A program made the translations under genes and the position numbers. DNA of 55,280 nt from Bacteroidota bacterium. Lineage in GTDB: Bacteria; Bacteroidota; Ignavibacteria; Ignavibacteriales; Melioribacteraceae. The stretch lies in the NCBI GenBank assembly GCA_021820065.1, contig JAKAEE010000016.1:1-55280 (forward strand), given 5' to 3'. Under the pieces are notes generated by a model, which worked only from the letters and a program-made list of their open reading frames with translations, did not search any database and was not told where the DNA came from. Below, piece by piece: positions 53,809 through 55,280 of the stretch; positions within the stretch are counted from its first letter, which is position 1; every line of letters begins with the position of its first letter.

Positions 53809-54663
53809 ATGATGCGCCTTCTTTTCACAAAACTTAGCGGAGCCGGGAACGATTTTATTCTTTTTGATAAGAAAATTAACCCGGAATTAGAGCTAAATTC
53901 TCCACTTATCGCTAAGATTTGCAACAGAAGAACCGGTATCGGCGCAGACGGCGTACTTGTTATTTCAAATGATGATAGAACAACGTTCGGGATGCATTAT
54001 TTCAATGCTGACGGCACTTCCGGTAGCCTTTGTGCCAACGGTGCCAGATGCGCGTTGAAATATGCCATGGAAAGCGGTTTAATCGGAATGCAAGCGGTTT
54101 CTTTTACAGCGAATAACATTCTTTATTCCGGTCAGGTTCTAGATGATAAACAAGTTAAATTTTATCTTAATGAACCGATAGGGCTGAAAACCAATTTCAA
54201 GATTAAAGTTGCTAAACAGTTGATTACTGCTTCATTTCTGGATACCGGTTCGCCGCATGTGGTGATAAAGATTTCCGATGTATTGAAAGATCCGACCCGT
54301 CCCGATACTTTTTACTCGGATTTGAATCAGTTTCCTGTTTATGAAATTGGAAAAGAAATTCGGTACTCTAAAAATTTTGCACCAGAAGGAACAAACGTAA
54401 ACTTCATTAGTCAAGCTGAAGGTGCAATAAGAATTAGAAGCTACGAGCGCGGTGTTGAAGACGAAACATTATCGTGCGGGACAGGTACCGTTGCAGCTGC
54501 CGTGATAAGTTATTTTAATGAACGTATTGAGCCGCCGATTAAGTTTATTGCTAAAAGCGGTGATGTTCTAGTTGTCGATTTCAAAATTAGTAATAATAAA
54601 GTGCATGATCTGTCTCTGACCGGTCCTGCAGAAATTATTTTCAAAGGTGAATTATTAATCTAA
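53809..54663 (+). CDS. dapF: Diaminopimelate epimerase
   Basis: The protein of about 284 aa has both catalytic Cys regions (numbered from ATG 53812): C74 in GSLCANGARCALKYA (the usual Gly after Cys is Ala) and C222 in DETLSCGTGTVAAA. It begins LLFTKLSGAGNDFILFDKK, the standard family start. It interconverts LL- and meso-diaminopimelate for lysine and peptidoglycan synthesis. ATGs at 53809 and 53812 are equivalent; a further upstream in-frame start at 53770 would add residues absent from relatives. Confidence 0.93.
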   Translation: MMRLLFTKLSGAGNDFILFDKKINPELELNSPLIAKICNRRTGIGADGVLVISNDDRTTFGMHYFNADGTSGSLCANGARCALKYAMESGLIGMQAVSFTANNILYSGQVLDDKQVKFYLNEPIGLKTNFKIKVAKQLITASFLDTGSPHVVIKISDVLKDPTRPDTFYSDLNQFPVYEIGKEIRYSKNFAPEGTNVNFISQAEGAIRIRSYERGVEDETLSCGTGTVAAAVISYFNERIEPPIKFIAKSGDVLVVDFKISNNKVHDLSLTGPAEIIFKGELLI

Positions 54664-54674
54664 CGAGGACATAA

Positions 54675-54980
54675 ATGAGTAAAGTCATCTTTTCTATTCG
54701 CTATAATATTATTCCAGAAAGAAGAGCGGAATATTTAGACGTTGTTAGAGAATTGAAAAACATTGTTAAAGCGGAAGGTTTAGAGAGCTATTCTGTTTAT
54801 GAACAGAAAAACAAAGCCAACAATTTTGAAGAGATTTATATTTTCAAAAACAAAGAATCGTATGAAAATTTTGAAGACAGTACTGATGAGCGTATAGATA
54901 TTTTGATGACGAAACTTTCGGACATGATTAAAGAGCAAACAACTCAATACACAACTTTATTTGAAGTTAATAACGCATAA
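54675..54980 (+). CDS. Antibiotic-biosynthesis-monooxygenase-fold protein (dimeric alpha/beta barrel)
   Basis: The 101-aa protein has the ABM-like ferredoxin fold pattern: VIFSIRYNIIPERRAEYLDV, LESYSVYEQKNKANNFEEIY and FKNKESYENFEDS. Family members include small quinol monooxygenases and heme-degrading or stress proteins. The reaction here is unknown. It has a GAGG ribosome site and lies 11 bases after dapF. Confidence 0.6.
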   Translation: MSKVIFSIRYNIIPERRAEYLDVVRELKNIVKAEGLESYSVYEQKNKANNFEEIYIFKNKESYENFEDSTDERIDILMTKLSDMIKEQTTQYTTLFEVNNA

Positions 54981-55039
54981 GCAGATAACAATAGACTTAA
55001 ATTCATTTCGGTTTCCTCCCAATCGATTCGGGACGTGAT

Positions 55040-55280
55040 ATGTTTGAGTATGTTGGGGCAATACATATTCACTCGGTTTATTCAGATGGTTCAGGCGAAG
55101 TTAAAGATATAGCCAACTTAGCCTCCGAATCGGATCTGGACTTCATTATTCTTACCGATCACAATACTTTGCGCGCACTTCATGAAGGTTACGAAGGCTG
55201 GTACGGCAAAACATTGCTGTTGGTCGGGTGTGAAATAAACGACAAAGAAAACAAAAATCATTATCTCGCTTTCAGTGTAA
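55040..55280 (+). CDS. PHP-domain phosphoesterase-like protein (partial, cut by the window end)
   Basis: The first 80 codons are present. The N-terminus carries the PHP metal-binding motifs AIHIHSVYSDGSGEV and FIILTDHNTL, as in histidinol-phosphatase-like and nucleotide 5'-phosphatase proteins. The rest lies beyond the window, so the specific activity cannot be assigned. Confidence 0.85.
   Translation, partial: MFEYVGAIHIHSVYSDGSGEVKDIANLASESDLDFIILTDHNTLRALHEGYEGWYGKTLLLVGCEINDKENKNHYLAFSV

Overview
The window reads as a chromosome segment of a Gram-negative bacterium of the Ignavibacteria/Chlorobi side of Bacteroidota. This placement is inference from several signals. There are type IX secretion (T9SS) C-terminal sorting domains with the N-Y-P-N-P-F-N-P-T-T motif and a PorV-like protein. 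A GWxTD-type protein is present. The F-ATPase operon lacks the beta and epsilon genes. Bacteroidota-type TAnnTTTG promoter elements recur, and the tmRNA tag starts with Gly (GEYNYALAA).

Layout. 0-7.4 kb: envelope operon of a TonB-dependent receptor, a 1091-aa secreted protein and a PorV/PorQ-like barrel, closed by a terminator. 7.6-11.8 kb: GWxTD protein, lipid A-type acyltransferase, family 9 glycosyltransferase, M23 peptidase. 11.8-17.6 kb: bactofilin running into the ATP synthase genes (assembly proteins, a, c, b, delta, alpha, gamma). 17.7-21.4 kb: ffh-rpsP-khpA-rimM-trmD-rplS, closed by a terminator. 21.5-22.2 kb: a divergent MqnA-like protein. 22.3-25 kb: a NarL-type two-component system, divergent from a small outer-membrane barrel gene.

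25.2-29.5 kb is an accessory, mosaic stretch: a seven-repeat T9SS protein, a truncated barrel paralogue, a large lipoprotein and an orphan sorting-domain fragment. 29.5-33.8 kb is a minus-strand metabolic run (adenosine deaminase, unknown, urocanate hydratase, phosphoglycerate dehydrogenase). 34.2-35.8 kb holds a TPR protein and a DUF3467 protein. 35.9-42.4 kb is a compact cluster of a secreted protein, a FecR-domain protein, an 810-aa envelope protein and a CHASE2 adenylate cyclase, which may couple an envelope signal to cAMP. 42.4-44.8 kb has two LptF/LptG permeases. 45-49 kb has an M20 dipeptidase, a lipoprotein, a YgfZ-like protein and a cobalamin adenosyltransferase.

49-53.7 kb holds the tmRNA gene with a palindrome cluster and a GIY-YIG gene at its 3' end, a headless minus-strand reading frame, an octaheme c-type cytochrome with a T9SS sorting domain, and a divergent OmpR-type two-component system. 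The window ends with dapF, a small monooxygenase-fold protein and the start of a PHP-domain gene. The most interesting loci are the FecR-CHASE2 cluster, the T9SS octaheme cytochrome with its regulators, the mosaic at 25-29.5 kb, and the tmRNA/GIY-YIG junction.
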